Assembly: GCA_029007725.1 (NCBI GenBank)
Contig: JAQXIJ010000021.1
Coordinates: 1 to 64,000 of the forward strand
Reading direction: 5' to 3'
Length of the DNA: 64,000 nucleotides
From: Bacillota bacterium
GTDB taxonomy: Bacteria > Bacillota > Clostridia > UBA1381
Shown: positions 16,431 through 26,672 of the stretch, in pieces
Numbering within the stretch: the stretch's first letter is position 1
Layout: each line of letters begins with the position of its first letter
Translations under genes and position numbers: made by a program
The notes under the pieces: generated by a model
What the model was told of the DNA's origin: nothing
Seen by the model: only the letters and a program-made list of their open reading frames with translations
The model's database searches: none

Positions 16431-17417
16431 TTATTGTTTTGCTCCGCTTATTTTGATGTCATTTTTTGTAATTTTTATGTTATACTTCATTTCCCATTCA
16501 GGCAGTTTTTCGGCAAGGCAGATTTCAACAAGCTTGCTTTTAACATTTGACTCAATGTCAGGGTATTCAAGAGGAAGCCTCTTTATAATGTGATAGCCGT
16601 ATTCTGTTTCGGCAAAAGTAAGCTCATCCGGCTTAATCCGGTCCACAGCTTTTTCAAATTCGGGCAACATCTGTCCCGAAGTGAATACATATCCGCCCGG
16701 ATTTTTCTTTAATCCTGGATCCTCAGAATACGTCTTCATAAGCGAGTCAAAGTCCTCGCCTTTTTTTGCACTATCATATATATTTTCGGCTTTTTTCTTT
16801 GCCTCCGTCTTTTCTTCATCAGATTTCGGCTGCTCCGTGTTCGCATCTACGGTCAGAATCAAAATATGCTTTGCTTTTCTGTACTCTGTTTCAAAGTCCG
16901 ATTTATTGTTTTCGTAATATTCCCGACACTGTTCGTAGGTGATCGGATTTTCTTCGGCAAGCATATCGGCAAGCTTTGCATGATAAATCGTGGAACTGCA
17001 CATCATATCTATAAATTTATCGGTAATGTTGTTTGATTTAAGAAATGCCTTGTACGCTTTTTCACCGCCATAACTCGAAACAACTCTCTGCTTTGTCAAC
17101 TCTGTTTTTTTTCTGTCCTCTTCCGTAAGCTTTATCCCTGCTTTTTTCCCAATCTCACAATATTCGGCATTTTTTATCGCCTGGTCAATAGCCTTTTGCT
17201 TTGCAACGTCAATAGCTTTCTTGCCTTCAATCTCTTTCGTTTCCCAATCTTCATCGGTCTGAATCTCGGTATCTTGCATCTGCTGTTTTATGCTTGACAG
17301 ATAAAAATTAAATTCACCTTCGGTTATTTTTGTATTTCCCACAGTAGCAACCGGCTGATTTGATGCACACGATGAGAGCATATAAATCGCTAAAAATATT
17401 GTAATAATTCTTTTCAT
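16431..17417 (-). CDS. prsA: PrsA/SurA-type peptidyl-prolyl isomerase lipoprotein
   Basis: A 328-aa surface foldase. A short lipoprotein signal (MKRIITIF start, lipobox LSSC at about 15-18) precedes an N-terminal chaperone region (SurA_N-like, about 25-170) and a parvulin domain (AKHILI at about 185 to YGYHIIKRL at about 290). It would help secreted proteins fold on the outer face of the membrane. The ATG at 17417 gives the expected signal peptide; an ATG at 17447 that overlaps the mfd stop would add ten residues in front of it. Last gene of the alaS operon, as mfd-prsA pairs are common in Firmicutes. Confidence 0.9.
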   Translation of the reverse strand: MKRIITIFLAIYMLSSCASNQPVATVGNTKITEGEFNFYLSSIKQQMQDTEIQTDEDWETKEIEGKKAIDVAKQKAIDQAIKNAEYCEIGKKAGIKLTEEDRKKTELTKQRVVSSYGGEKAYKAFLKSNNITDKFIDMMCSSTIYHAKLADMLAEENPITYEQCREYYENNKSDFETEYRKAKHILILTVDANTEQPKSDEEKTEAKKKAENIYDSAKKGEDFDSLMKTYSEDPGLKKNPGGYVFTSGQMLPEFEKAVDRIKPDELTFAETEYGYHIIKRLPLEYPDIESNVKSKLVEICLAEKLPEWEMKYNIKITKNDIKISGAKQ

Positions 17418-17446
17418 AGTCCTCACCCCTACATATTTATTATACA

Positions 17447-20400
17447 TTATTTTTCAGAGCCATGCAATTCATTTATCTGCTGTAATACAAATTTAATATT
17501 AGCAAGCATATTTTTACTCTCTCCAAAGCGGTAGCGCATTGTCGGTTTTTTTGTCGCACTTATAGTCATTGTCCTTGTATAATTTTCTACTATAAACTGA
17601 ACCAGCTCAGGTGTAAATTTATCTTTTTCAAAAGCAAACACAGCCTCACCGCCTTTTTGCGTTATATCATGTATTCCTACAGTATGAGCAAGCGCCTTAA
17701 TCTGAGCGATTTCAAGAAGATTTGCAACCGATTTCGGCATATCTCCGAAGCGGTCAATTATTTCATCGGTAATCTCTGACGCATCGTCCTCATTTTCAAT
17801 TCCGGCAATACGCTTATAAGTATCTATACGAATATTATTGCTCCTTATATAATTTTCCGGAATAAATGCGTCTACCTGCAAGTCTATCGAGGTCGCTTCT
17901 TCCTCTTCCGCCGATATGCCCAGTGCCTCCTTTACGCTTTCAGAAAGAATTTTGCAGTACATATCATATCCCACGGCATCCATGTGCCCATGCTGTTCCG
18001 CGCCAAGAATATTTCCCGCACCGCGAATTTCAAGGTCGCGCATTGCAATCTTGAATCCGGATCCAAACTCAGTAAATTCGCGTATAGCGCTGAGCCTTTT
18101 TTGCGCTACCTCGGTCAGAACAGCGTCCCTTTTATATGTCAGATACGCATATGCGCTGCGGCTTGAGCGTCCCACTCTGCCCCTAAGCTGATACAACTGT
18201 GAAAGGCCCATTTTATCTGCGTTTTCTATTATAATCGTGTTCGCATTTGGAATATCAAGACCCGTTTCGATAATAGTAGTGCAAACAAGTATATCTGTTT
18301 TTCCGTTTACCATGTCGTACATTATATCCTCAAGCTCATCTTCATTCATCTTACCATGTCCTACAGCCACATTTGCGTTTGGAAGCATCTGCCGGATGTT
18401 TTCTGCCACGCGGTAAATACCCTGAACGCGATTATATAGATAGAATACCTGACCTCCGCGTGAAAGCTCCTTTTTCATTGCATCGGCAATAACCTGCATA
18501 TTGTATTCCAGTACATAGGTAGAAACAGGATATCTGTTTTCGGGCGGCGTTTCAAGAACGCTCATATCGCGCACCGAAACCATCGCCATATGCAGTGTAC
18601 GTGGAATAGGTGTAGCTGTCATGGAAAGAACATCGACATTCTTTTTCATTTCCTTCAGCTTTTCTTTGTGAGCCACACCAAATCTCTGTTCCTCGTCAAT
18701 TATCAAAAGACCTAGATCCCTAAATTCAAGATCCTTCTGTAAAATTCTGTGCGTACCGATTATGATGTCAATTTCACCAGTTTTAAGTTTTTTCAAAATC
18801 TTCTTTTGTTCTGCCTGAGTTCTGAATCTTGACAGCATTTCTATCTTAATTGGGAAATTTTCCATTCGCTTCGAAAATGTTTCGTACTGCTGCATCGCAA
18901 GGATTGTGGTTGGGCAAAGATATGCCACCTGTTTCGCTTCTGTTGCTGCCTTAAATGCCGCACGAAGCGCAACCTCAGTTTTGCCGTATCCGACATCGCC
19001 GCAGAGCAGTCTGTCCATAGGGCGAGTGCTTTCCATATCTTTTTTTACCTCTTCAATAGAACGCAGCTGATCTTCGGTTTCCTGATATGCAAAGGTGTCT
19101 TCAAAATCACGCTGCCACGGTGTATCGGCAGAATATGCATATCCCTTTATTTTCTCTCTCTCTGCATAGAGATTCACAAGCTGCTTTGCCATATCCGATG
19201 TCGCAGCTTTTACCTTTTGCTTTGTTTTTGTCCATTCCGTGCCGCCGAGTTTATTAAGCTTTAATACCTTTTCATTTCCGCCGACATACTTAAACAGCAT
19301 ATCAAGCTGGTCAACCGGCACATACAGGCTGTCGGTGCCGCGATACTTTATATGCAGATAATCTTTGGTTATACCCTCAACAGACATTTTTTTTATTCCC
19401 ATATACTGTCCGATTCCATGTGCCTGATGAACTACATAATCGCCCACATTTATGTCTGTATATGACTTTATTCGGTTGGCATTATCTGCTTTACAGCGCG
19501 TGCGCTTTTTGCCGGTGTCAAAAATCTCCTGTTCTGAAATCATAACGAAGTTAAGTTCGGGATATTCAAATCCCTTGCTTGTTTCGCCTCTTACAACAAC
19601 AATCTCGCCCTTTTCAAATTCCGTGTCATCATGGATATAGCGGCATTTTATACCCTTGTCTTTAAGAGTTCCGGCAAGGTTTTCGCCCCTGCTGCGGTTT
19701 GCCGCAAGAATAACCACCGTTGTGCCGCTCTTGCTCCGCTCTTTGAGGTCGTCATAAAGATAATCTATTTTTCCGTGCAGTGATACGGTTGTTTTTGTAA
19801 CAAAATTAAAAATTGATTTATAGGTATAATTCACTGTGGTATGTGATAGTGAATTTAGCGAAATCATTGGAAGACGCTGCAGTTTGTCGGCAGCATCAGA
19901 ATAGCTTTCCCAAATCGCTGTATAATCCGGAAGTATAAGCTTTTTTGCCGAAAGCTCTTCTATTATTTCTCCCTGCTCCCATTCTAGCGACTTCGCGCGG
20001 TCGGCAAGCCGTTTCGGCTCAATAAGAAACACTGCCGAAGCATCGTCAAAATAATCAGTCACTGTAGGCAGATCATCATAAATCATCGCGGCGTATCTAT
20101 CTATTGCAGCAAAGCCGCCGCACAAAAAAGACTCCATATCTTCTCTTATATGATAGATAAGCTCACTTTGGTCATGTTTTTTCCGTTTCAGCTTTTTAAT
20201 GTATTCTTCCGTCTTTAAATAAAGAACGTTTTTATCCTCAAAAATAAGTTCAGTACACGGCAGAACAATCGTTTTGTCAAGTGTCCCTATTGAACGCTGA
20301 GTCATAACGTCGAATTCGCGTATGGAATCCACCTTAGTATCAAAAAATTCAATGCGAACAGGATTTTCGGTCTGAACCGAAAAAATGTCAAGGATACCTC

Positions 20401-20911
20401 CGCGGAGCGCATACTGTCCCTTTCCGCTTACTTCTTCCTCGCGCACATATCCCATTTTTACCAGTGTTTCGGAAAGCTCATCAATATCATATTCGCTGTC
20501 CATTCCAAAAAAAAGAGTATATTTTTTCAAAGTTTCTTTTGGAATGGTATATTGCAGGATACTCTCAAGTGAAGCCACAGCAACTGCGTTATCTTCTATT
20601 CCGGCAAGCGCCTCGATACGCATATATTCATCATGGTGATTGCGCGCATCGATATTATAAAACACATATTCTCGCGTAGGAAAGAGATATACATTGCTGC
20701 AGAAAAACTGCAAGTCGGCAGCAATCTGTTTCGCCTCAATATCGCTGCATGCAACAACAAGCGTTTTTTTGTTCTCACGGGCTTCGGATATAAACTGCGG
20801 TACCGCGGATTCAACAATACCTGCAATTGAAACGGGAGTTCTGCCATTTTTTACGGCAGCACAAAAATCGGAATATTCTTTATATTCCGACAGTAAATTT
20901 CCAAAATTCAT
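17447..20911 (-). CDS. mfd: Transcription-repair coupling factor
   Basis: An 1154-aa DNA translocase that removes stalled RNA polymerase and recruits UvrA. UvrB-homology region in the first 330 residues; RNA polymerase-interacting CarD-like domain starting near VGDYVVHQAHGIGQY (about 490); helicase motifs with Walker A GDVGYGKTE (about 640), DEEQRFG (about 740) and TATPIPRTL; C-terminal TRCF domain from about 1000. Length is normal (about 1150). It is preceded by pth with a 23-bp gap and followed by prsA. Confidence 0.97.
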   Translation of the reverse strand: MNFGNLLSEYKEYSDFCAAVKNGRTPVSIAGIVESAVPQFISEARENKKTLVVACSDIEAKQIAADLQFFCSNVYLFPTREYVFYNIDARNHHDEYMRIEALAGIEDNAVAVASLESILQYTIPKETLKKYTLFFGMDSEYDIDELSETLVKMGYVREEEVSGKGQYALRGGILDIFSVQTENPVRIEFFDTKVDSIREFDVMTQRSIGTLDKTIVLPCTELIFEDKNVLYLKTEEYIKKLKRKKHDQSELIYHIREDMESFLCGGFAAIDRYAAMIYDDLPTVTDYFDDASAVFLIEPKRLADRAKSLEWEQGEIIEELSAKKLILPDYTAIWESYSDAADKLQRLPMISLNSLSHTTVNYTYKSIFNFVTKTTVSLHGKIDYLYDDLKERSKSGTTVVILAANRSRGENLAGTLKDKGIKCRYIHDDTEFEKGEIVVVRGETSKGFEYPELNFVMISEQEIFDTGKKRTRCKADNANRIKSYTDINVGDYVVHQAHGIGQYMGIKKMSVEGITKDYLHIKYRGTDSLYVPVDQLDMLFKYVGGNEKVLKLNKLGGTEWTKTKQKVKAATSDMAKQLVNLYAEREKIKGYAYSADTPWQRDFEDTFAYQETEDQLRSIEEVKKDMESTRPMDRLLCGDVGYGKTEVALRAAFKAATEAKQVAYLCPTTILAMQQYETFSKRMENFPIKIEMLSRFRTQAEQKKILKKLKTGEIDIIIGTHRILQKDLEFRDLGLLIIDEEQRFGVAHKEKLKEMKKNVDVLSMTATPIPRTLHMAMVSVRDMSVLETPPENRYPVSTYVLEYNMQVIADAMKKELSRGGQVFYLYNRVQGIYRVAENIRQMLPNANVAVGHGKMNEDELEDIMYDMVNGKTDILVCTTIIETGLDIPNANTIIIENADKMGLSQLYQLRGRVGRSSRSAYAYLTYKRDAVLTEVAQKRLSAIREFTEFGSGFKIAMRDLEIRGAGNILGAEQHGHMDAVGYDMYCKILSESVKEALGISAEEEEATSIDLQVDAFIPENYIRSNNIRIDTYKRIAGIENEDDASEITDEIIDRFGDMPKSVANLLEIAQIKALAHTVGIHDITQKGGEAVFAFEKDKFTPELVQFIVENYTRTMTISATKKPTMRYRFGESKNMLANIKFVLQQINELHGSEK

Positions 20912-20934
20912 ATAAAAGACCTCCCATATAACAT

Positions 20935-21495
20935 CTATCTGTTATATTTGTTCATTGCGCTGTCAATGCTGCGCAAAATAATTTCCTCCACAGCCTTTTT
21001 TGCACGAATGATTGCGTCCTCAAGCACAGGAATTTCGTCTTTTGTAAATTTTCCGAGAACAAAATCAGCAAGATTACATTCCTTGCCCGGAGTGCCTACT
21101 CCCATGCGTATTCTTGGAAAGCAGTCCGAACCCAACTGATAAATAATCGACTTGAGACCGTTGTGTCCGCCAGCCGATCCCTTGGCTCGGATACGTATTC
21201 TGCCCGCTTCTAGATTTATATCATCACTGATTATAATTATGTCTTCCGTAGAAATTTTATAAAACGACGAAAATTCTCGCACGCTTTCACCCGACAAGTT
21301 CATATATGTCTGCGGCTTTAAAAGATAAACCTTTTCGCCGCCAATATTTATTTCACCAAAAAGTCCCTTGAATTTCAGCTTATTAATCTTCACTTTATAT
21401 TGGTCCGCAATGTAATCTATGACTTCAAAGCCTATATTATGCCGCGTCATATAATACTCTATGCCCGGATTACCGAGCCCGGCAACTAAATACAT
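20935..21495 (-). CDS. pth: Peptidyl-tRNA hydrolase
   Basis: A 186-aa cytosolic enzyme releasing peptides from dropped-off peptidyl-tRNA. Motifs: GLGNPGIEYYMTRHNIGF with the catalytic His (about residue 20) and Asn10, LLKPQTYMNLSGES, and GGHNGLKSI (about 109-117). Complete and of normal size. It is 28 bp downstream of the GlmU-like gene and 23 bp ahead of mfd; pth-mfd is a common Firmicutes pair. Confidence 0.97.
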   Translation of the reverse strand: MYLVAGLGNPGIEYYMTRHNIGFEVIDYIADQYKVKINKLKFKGLFGEINIGGEKVYLLKPQTYMNLSGESVREFSSFYKISTEDIIIISDDINLEAGRIRIRAKGSAGGHNGLKSIIYQLGSDCFPRIRMGVGTPGKECNLADFVLGKFTKDEIPVLEDAIIRAKKAVEEIILRSIDSAMNKYNR

Positions 21496-21523
21496 TTTTT
21501 ATGTCCTTTCAAAAAAATACGGT

Positions 21524-22228
21524 TTATTTTCTCTTGTCATGCCAACCGGTTTTGTTCACCTGTCTTGCACGCGCAATAGCCAGACTTTCGGCTGGAACCT
21601 CTTCGGTAATCGTAGATCCTGCCGCAGTATACGCACCGTTGTTCACTATAACCGGAGCTACAAGGTTTGTGTTGCAGCCAATAAAACAGTCATCTCCGAT
21701 TGTAGTTCTGTGCTTATTTTTTCCGTCGTAATTCACGGTCACCGTTCCGCATCCGAAGTTTACGTGTTTTCCGACATCGCTGTCACCAACATATGTCAAA
21801 TGCGCAATCTTTGTCCCCTCATTTACAGTTGAATTTTTAACCTCAACAAAATCGCCCACTTTGACATTGTTTCCTATTTTGCTGCCCGGACGTACATAAG
21901 CAAAGGGGCCTGCCTGAACATTTTCACCGATTTCTGATTCCACAATAACGCCAGAAAGTATCTCTGTTCCGTTTCCCACGCTTGAGGCTATAATCTTGCT
22001 GCCCATGCCTATTATGCAGCCACTGCCGATTTTTGTGCCCCTTTGAAGCATTACGTTCGGCTCGATTACGGTATCCTTTCCGATTTCTACATCGGATTCA
22101 ATATATACCGCTTGGGGATTTATAAAAATAACTCCGTTTTTAATATGCTTCTCTAATGTTTCCTCGTGTTTCATAATTGTTTCGCGTGCTTTTTCTACAG
22201 TCATGCCTGTAAGTGATTTTTTACTCAT
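21524..22228 (-). CDS. GlmU acetyltransferase half as a free-standing protein
   Basis: A 234-aa left-handed beta-helix protein matching the C-terminal half of GlmU, which acetylates glucosamine-1-phosphate. Hexapeptide repeats run from about 38 to 190. GPFAYVRPGS, IAHLTYVGDSDVGKHVNFG (with the catalytic His), TVNYDGKNKH and IGCNTNLVAPV match the GlmU active site, and the end IARARQVNKTGW is a GlmU hallmark. The uridylyltransferase domain (about 225 residues) is absent; the first 35 residues are only a linker-like helix. The start overlaps the ribF stop by four bases, so this is not a sequencing break in a larger local gene. A separate uridylyltransferase must be elsewhere if the cell makes UDP-GlcNAc this way. 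Confidence 0.88.
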   Translation of the reverse strand: MSKKSLTGMTVEKARETIMKHEETLEKHIKNGVIFINPQAVYIESDVEIGKDTVIEPNVMLQRGTKIGSGCIIGMGSKIIASSVGNGTEILSGVIVESEIGENVQAGPFAYVRPGSKIGNNVKVGDFVEVKNSTVNEGTKIAHLTYVGDSDVGKHVNFGCGTVTVNYDGKNKHRTTIGDDCFIGCNTNLVAPVIVNNGAYTAAGSTITEEVPAESLAIARARQVNKTGWHDKRK

Positions 22229-23088
22229 TTCACTTTTCTCTCCCTTACAAAGTTTATATCGTTTGCTATTTGATTTTTTAAATCGTTAATATTATCAAAG
22301 GTTATATCGTCCCTGATTTTTTCGATAAATTCAAGTGCTATGCGCTCCCCGTAAACATCTCTGTCAAAATCGAGTATATGTGCCTCAACAGTGCGCCTTT
22401 CAGCATGAAATGTCGGATTTTTTCCTACATTAATGACACATAATCCGTTTTTTGTGCGTCCGCAGTATACCCCGTCCCCCGGTAAAAGCTTGTTTCCCTC
22501 ATAACCAACGTTTGCAGTCGGAAATCCAAGCTTTCTGCCGTTGGCAAGACCTCTTTCGACAATTCCGCAAACGGTATAATTATATCCCAAAAGCCTGTTT
22601 GCCTCAGCGATTTTTCCCGCTTTTATAAGCGCGCGTATATTGGTGCTTTTTATAGGTATGCCGTTTTCGGTAACAGCGCTCACAATTTTAACCGAAATTC
22701 CCTTTTCCGAAGCCAGATTTGTCAAAAGTTCTGCATCGCCTCTTGCCATATATCCGAAGCGATAGTCATAGCCGACCGCAACGTTTTTTACGCCTATCCA
22801 TGACAAAAATTCTACAAACTGCCGCGGTGTCTGTTTTCTAAAACTGTCATCAAATTTCGTAATGAATGTATAATCCGCGCCGAGTCCTTCTATAATCGAC
22901 AGCTTTTCCTGCATAGTCGTAAGCAGCGGTCTGCCCTTCGTATTTCGGTCAAACAGCAGAACCCCCCACTCACCGTCCGAGGCAGCCTCAAAAATTTTTC
23001 TATGACCGCGGTGCACTCCGTCAAAGTTCCCCAATGCAATGCAGCTGTCCTTATATTTAAAATTTTCACAAGAATTATATATCTTCAT
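22225..23088 (-). CDS. ribF: Bifunctional riboflavin kinase/FAD synthetase
   Basis: A 287-aa enzyme making FMN and FAD. N-terminal nucleotidyltransferase domain with GNFDGVHRGHR (about 20-30) and GYDYRFGYMARGD (about 113-125); C-terminal flavokinase domain with GFPTANVGY (about 195) and a YCGRTKNG loop. The usual place after truB is kept. Full length is slightly under the average of about 310. Confidence 0.95.
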   Translation of the reverse strand: MKIYNSCENFKYKDSCIALGNFDGVHRGHRKIFEAASDGEWGVLLFDRNTKGRPLLTTMQEKLSIIEGLGADYTFITKFDDSFRKQTPRQFVEFLSWIGVKNVAVGYDYRFGYMARGDAELLTNLASEKGISVKIVSAVTENGIPIKSTNIRALIKAGKIAEANRLLGYNYTVCGIVERGLANGRKLGFPTANVGYEGNKLLPGDGVYCGRTKNGLCVINVGKNPTFHAERRTVEAHILDFDRDVYGERIALEFIEKIRDDITFDNINDLKNQIANDINFVRERKVK

Positions 23089-23107
23089 ATCTCTTTTCCG
23101 TAAGTAG

Positions 23108-23986
23108 CTAATTCCAAAATGCCTTTTTAAGTATCAGTTCACCGCCTTGATACTGTGAAATACAGATAAATGTGCCGTTTTCTTCATATAAGCGGTAGAA
23201 TGCGCCCTCCGAAAGTCCATTTTTTCGGATTCGTACTCCGTTTTTTGCTTTCTGCGCCAAAAATGTGTCAAGCACAACCTTGTCATATTCCGAAAAAAGA
23301 GCATCTACCGGAATGAACGCGGTTTCAAGAGTTCCGTTTTTTTTCATTTCCAAAAGCTGCTTTTCGGTAAAGCTTTCGGAAATGTCAAAAATGCTGCTTT
23401 TTGTGCGCACAAGCGTATTCATATATGCGCCGCATCCAAGCTTCATGCCGATATCGTCACAAAGCGTTCTTATATATGTGCCCTTTGAACAGCTCACATC
23501 AATAACTGCGGTATAATTTTCGGTATCGATATCTATGATTTCGATGTCATAAATCGTTACTTTTCGCTTTTCGCGCTCTACAGTTATTCCTCTGCGAGCT
23601 AAATCGTAAAGCTTTTTGCCGTCTTTTTTTATTGCAGAAAACATAGGCGGAATCTGCTCGATTTCGCCTATGAAGCTTTTTATTGCCTTTTCTATATTCT
23701 CGTGCGATGCATGCACCGGCTGGTCAGACAGAATTTCTCCTGATGCGTCGAGGGTGTCGGTTGTCATGCCGAAAACCAGCTGTGCTCTATATGCCTTATC
23801 TGACATGGTGAGCATATCTGCTGCTTTTGTCGCTTTGCCGACACAAACCGGCAGAACTCCCGTTGCATCCGGATCCAGTGTTCCGGTATGACCGACTTTT
23901 TTTATGCCGCACAGACGACGCACAAAATATACCATGTCATGCGACGTTTTTCCTATTGGCTTGTTTATTACAATAATACCATCCAT
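23108..23986 (-). CDS. truB: tRNA pseudouridine-55 synthase
   Basis: A 292-aa enzyme that makes pseudouridine 55 in the T loop of tRNAs. DGIIVINKPIGKTSHD at the N-terminus and GHTGTLDPDATGVLPV with the catalytic Asp (about residue 39) are diagnostic, and GTYIRTLCDDIG is typical further on. The ATG at 23986 shares its A with the alaS stop (TGATG), with GGAG upstream; a GTG one codon earlier is possible. Translationally coupled to alaS. Confidence 0.96.
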   Translation of the reverse strand: MDGIIVINKPIGKTSHDMVYFVRRLCGIKKVGHTGTLDPDATGVLPVCVGKATKAADMLTMSDKAYRAQLVFGMTTDTLDASGEILSDQPVHASHENIEKAIKSFIGEIEQIPPMFSAIKKDGKKLYDLARRGITVEREKRKVTIYDIEIIDIDTENYTAVIDVSCSKGTYIRTLCDDIGMKLGCGAYMNTLVRTKSSIFDISESFTEKQLLEMKKNGTLETAFIPVDALFSEYDKVVLDTFLAQKAKNGVRIRKNGLSEGAFYRLYEENGTFICISQYQGGELILKKAFWN

Positions 23987-26622
23987 CACAACTCCAGCTG
24001 TGCCTTAACAATTTCAGTCACTTTTGAAAGCGCTTCGCCTATCTTCTCAGCGTCCTTTCCTCCGCCTTGTGCCATGTCCGGCTTACCGCCGCCCGATCCG
24101 CCGGCAATCGCTGTAATTTCCATGATTATTTTTCCTGCATGAACGCCCTTTTTTACGGTATCCTTTGTAGCAGTTGCTAAAAATGAGATTTTCCCGTCAT
24201 TTGCGGATGCCAAAACTGCGATGCAGCTGCCTATTTTTTCCTTAAGAGTATCTCCAAGTGTTCTTAAATCATTTCCGCCCAGTCCGTCAACTCGACCGAA
24301 CACAACCTTTATTCCTCCTATTTCAGTCATGTTTTCCATAACGTCATCGGTTTTCCCCGAAGCAAGTTTGGCATTAAGCGATTCTAGCTTCTTTTTGGTT
24401 TCCTTAAGCTCTGCCGAAAGCTGCTCCGCTTTTTGATCTATTTCATGAATGTTGTTTGACTTCAGAGCCAAAGCGGTCCTTTCTATAAGCGCGTTATTTT
24501 TCGCAATATAATCCATAACTCCCTCGCCTGTAACAGCCTCGATTCTTCTTGTGCCGGCAGCAACGCCCGATTCGGAAATCAGCTTAAAAAGTCCAACATT
24601 TGCGGTATTCGTAAGATGAGTTCCGCCGCAGAATTCAACCGAATAGTCGCCCATTGAAACCACTCGCACAACATCACCGTATTTTTCGCCGAATTGTGCT
24701 TCTGCACCAAGCTTTTTCGCCTCTTCAATCGGCAGTTCCTTAACCGTTATAGGCATAGCGTCAAGAATTGCCTTGTTTACTCTCTTTTCAACATCTTCAA
24801 GCTCTTCCTTTGTCATAGCCTCAAAGTGTGAAAAGTCAAAGCGTAGATGATTTTTGTTTACCTCAGAACCAGCCTGTGCAACATGAGTACCCAAAACTTC
24901 CTTAAGCGCCTTGTGCAAAAGGTGAGTTGCACTATGATTCCTCGAAACCGCCATACGGTTATCCTTTGAAACCGCCAGTGTCACGGTATCTCCGTCGGAA
25001 ATACTGCCAGCGGTAACCTTTACATAGTGCATATATATTCCGTTTCCGTTCTTTTTCGTGTTCACAACCTCTGCTCTTGCACCGGCGGAAACGATTGTTC
25101 CGACATCGCCTGCCTGTCCGCCCATTTCCGCATAAAACGGAGTTTTTTCGGTTACTATAATTCCCTCTTCACCGGCATTTATCGTTGCGGAAACTTCGCC
25201 CTCAGTCGCAATTCCAACAACCCTTGAATCAGACTTAAGGTTGTAATATCCGACAAATTCGGTCGGAGCGGCATCCTCAAAATTATATCCTTCCTCACCT
25301 TCCCAGCTCGAACCGTCTTTTCTTGCAGTTCTTGCTGTATCCTTCTGAATCTGAAGCTCTTTGTCATATCCCTCACGGTCAACCGCAAGTCCCTGCTCGC
25401 CGCAGATTTCAACGGTCAGGTCAATCGGGAATCCGTAGGTATCGTTAAGCTTAAATGCCTTTTCGCCGGAAATAACGGTTTTACCCTCTTTTTTTGTTTC
25501 TTCAATATAGTCATTCAGAATTGTAAGACCGTTATCGATAGTCTTTGCAAATCTTTCTTCCTCTATCCTGATAATCTTCTTTATATATTCGCGCTTTTCG
25601 TCAAGTTCTGGATATCCTTGCGCAGATTCGTCGATAACGGTATCGGCAACTTTGTACAAAAATGCACCCTTTATGCCCAAAAGCTTTCCGTGACGTGCGG
25701 CACGGCGTAAAAGACGTCTTAAAACATAGCCTCTTCCCTCATTTGACGGAATTACACCATCCGAAACCATCATAACCGTGCTTCTGATATGATCGGTGAT
25801 AACACGCAGTGAAACGTCCGTTCTATGATCTTTTTTATACTCAACACCTGCTATTTTTGAAATATGAGTCATAATGTTTTTAACCGTATCGACTTCAAAC
25901 AGGTTGTCTACGCCCTGCATAATTGCAGCAAGTCTTTCAAGGCCCATGCCGGTATCAATGTTTGGATGGTCAAGACGGTTATAATTTCCGTTCTCGTCCT
26001 TATCAAATTGCGTGAATACAAGATTCCAAACCTCCATAAACCTGTCACAGTCGCAGCCAAGCTTGCAGTCTGGTCCACAGCTGTATTCCTCGCCGCGGTC
26101 AACATGGATTTCGGAGCAAGGTCCGCACGGACCTGTGCCGTGTTCCCAGAAGTTATCCTCCTTGCCCATCTTTACCACTCTGTCCGCCGGCACGCCAATT
26201 TCGTTTATCCATATATCCCTTGCCTCGTCATCGTCCTGATATACGGTTATCCAAAGCTTTTCCTTCGGAATACCCATAACCTCGGTCAAAAATTCCCATC
26301 CCCATGCTATTGCTTCATGCTTGAAATAGTCACCAAAAGAAAAATTTCCAAGCATTTCAAAATACGTACCGTGCCTTGCAGTCTTTCCGACACACTCGAT
26401 ATCGGGTGTCCTGATACATTTCTGGCAGGTGGTAACTCTCTTTCTAGGCGGAGTTTCAGCACCTGTGAACCATTTTTTCATTGGTGCCATTCCCGAATTT
26501 ATAAGAAGCAGGCTGGCATCATTTTTAGGAACGAGAGAAAAACTTCCCAGTCTTAAACAGCCTTTTGATTCAAAAAAGCTTAAAAACTTTTCTCTTATTT
26601 CATTAACTCCGAATTTTTCCAT
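23986..26622 (-). CDS. alaS: Alanyl-tRNA synthetase
   Basis: An 878-aa class II synthetase. Catalytic domain from residue 1 (FFESKGCLRLGSFSLVP, RHGTYFEMLGNFSFGDYFK); editing domain with HSATHLLHKAL (about 555) and CGGTHL (about 660), whose His and Cys bind zinc; C-terminal C-Ala domain (about 730-878) with the Gly-rich GGSGGGKPDMAQGGG. The ATG at 26622 follows GAGGAG at the right distance; the in-frame extension to 26649 is not needed. First gene of the seven-gene operon. The leader is too short for a T-box. Confidence 0.97.
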   Translation of the reverse strand: MEKFGVNEIREKFLSFFESKGCLRLGSFSLVPKNDASLLLINSGMAPMKKWFTGAETPPRKRVTTCQKCIRTPDIECVGKTARHGTYFEMLGNFSFGDYFKHEAIAWGWEFLTEVMGIPKEKLWITVYQDDDEARDIWINEIGVPADRVVKMGKEDNFWEHGTGPCGPCSEIHVDRGEEYSCGPDCKLGCDCDRFMEVWNLVFTQFDKDENGNYNRLDHPNIDTGMGLERLAAIMQGVDNLFEVDTVKNIMTHISKIAGVEYKKDHRTDVSLRVITDHIRSTVMMVSDGVIPSNEGRGYVLRRLLRRAARHGKLLGIKGAFLYKVADTVIDESAQGYPELDEKREYIKKIIRIEEERFAKTIDNGLTILNDYIEETKKEGKTVISGEKAFKLNDTYGFPIDLTVEICGEQGLAVDREGYDKELQIQKDTARTARKDGSSWEGEEGYNFEDAAPTEFVGYYNLKSDSRVVGIATEGEVSATINAGEEGIIVTEKTPFYAEMGGQAGDVGTIVSAGARAEVVNTKKNGNGIYMHYVKVTAGSISDGDTVTLAVSKDNRMAVSRNHSATHLLHKALKEVLGTHVAQAGSEVNKNHLRFDFSHFEAMTKEELEDVEKRVNKAILDAMPITVKELPIEEAKKLGAEAQFGEKYGDVVRVVSMGDYSVEFCGGTHLTNTANVGLFKLISESGVAAGTRRIEAVTGEGVMDYIAKNNALIERTALALKSNNIHEIDQKAEQLSAELKETKKKLESLNAKLASGKTDDVMENMTEIGGIKVVFGRVDGLGGNDLRTLGDTLKEKIGSCIAVLASANDGKISFLATATKDTVKKGVHAGKIIMEITAIAGGSGGGKPDMAQGGGKDAEKIGEALSKVTEIVKAQLEL

Positions 26623-26672
26623 AATTAATCTCCTCGTATAACTACTCATAACTATAGCATTTTATCCTTATA

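Noticed and set aside
26623-26672. T-box riboswitch upstream of alaS
   Set aside because: The leader between the -10 box and the ATG is about 50 bases, too short for a T-box, and no specifier-like structure is seen.
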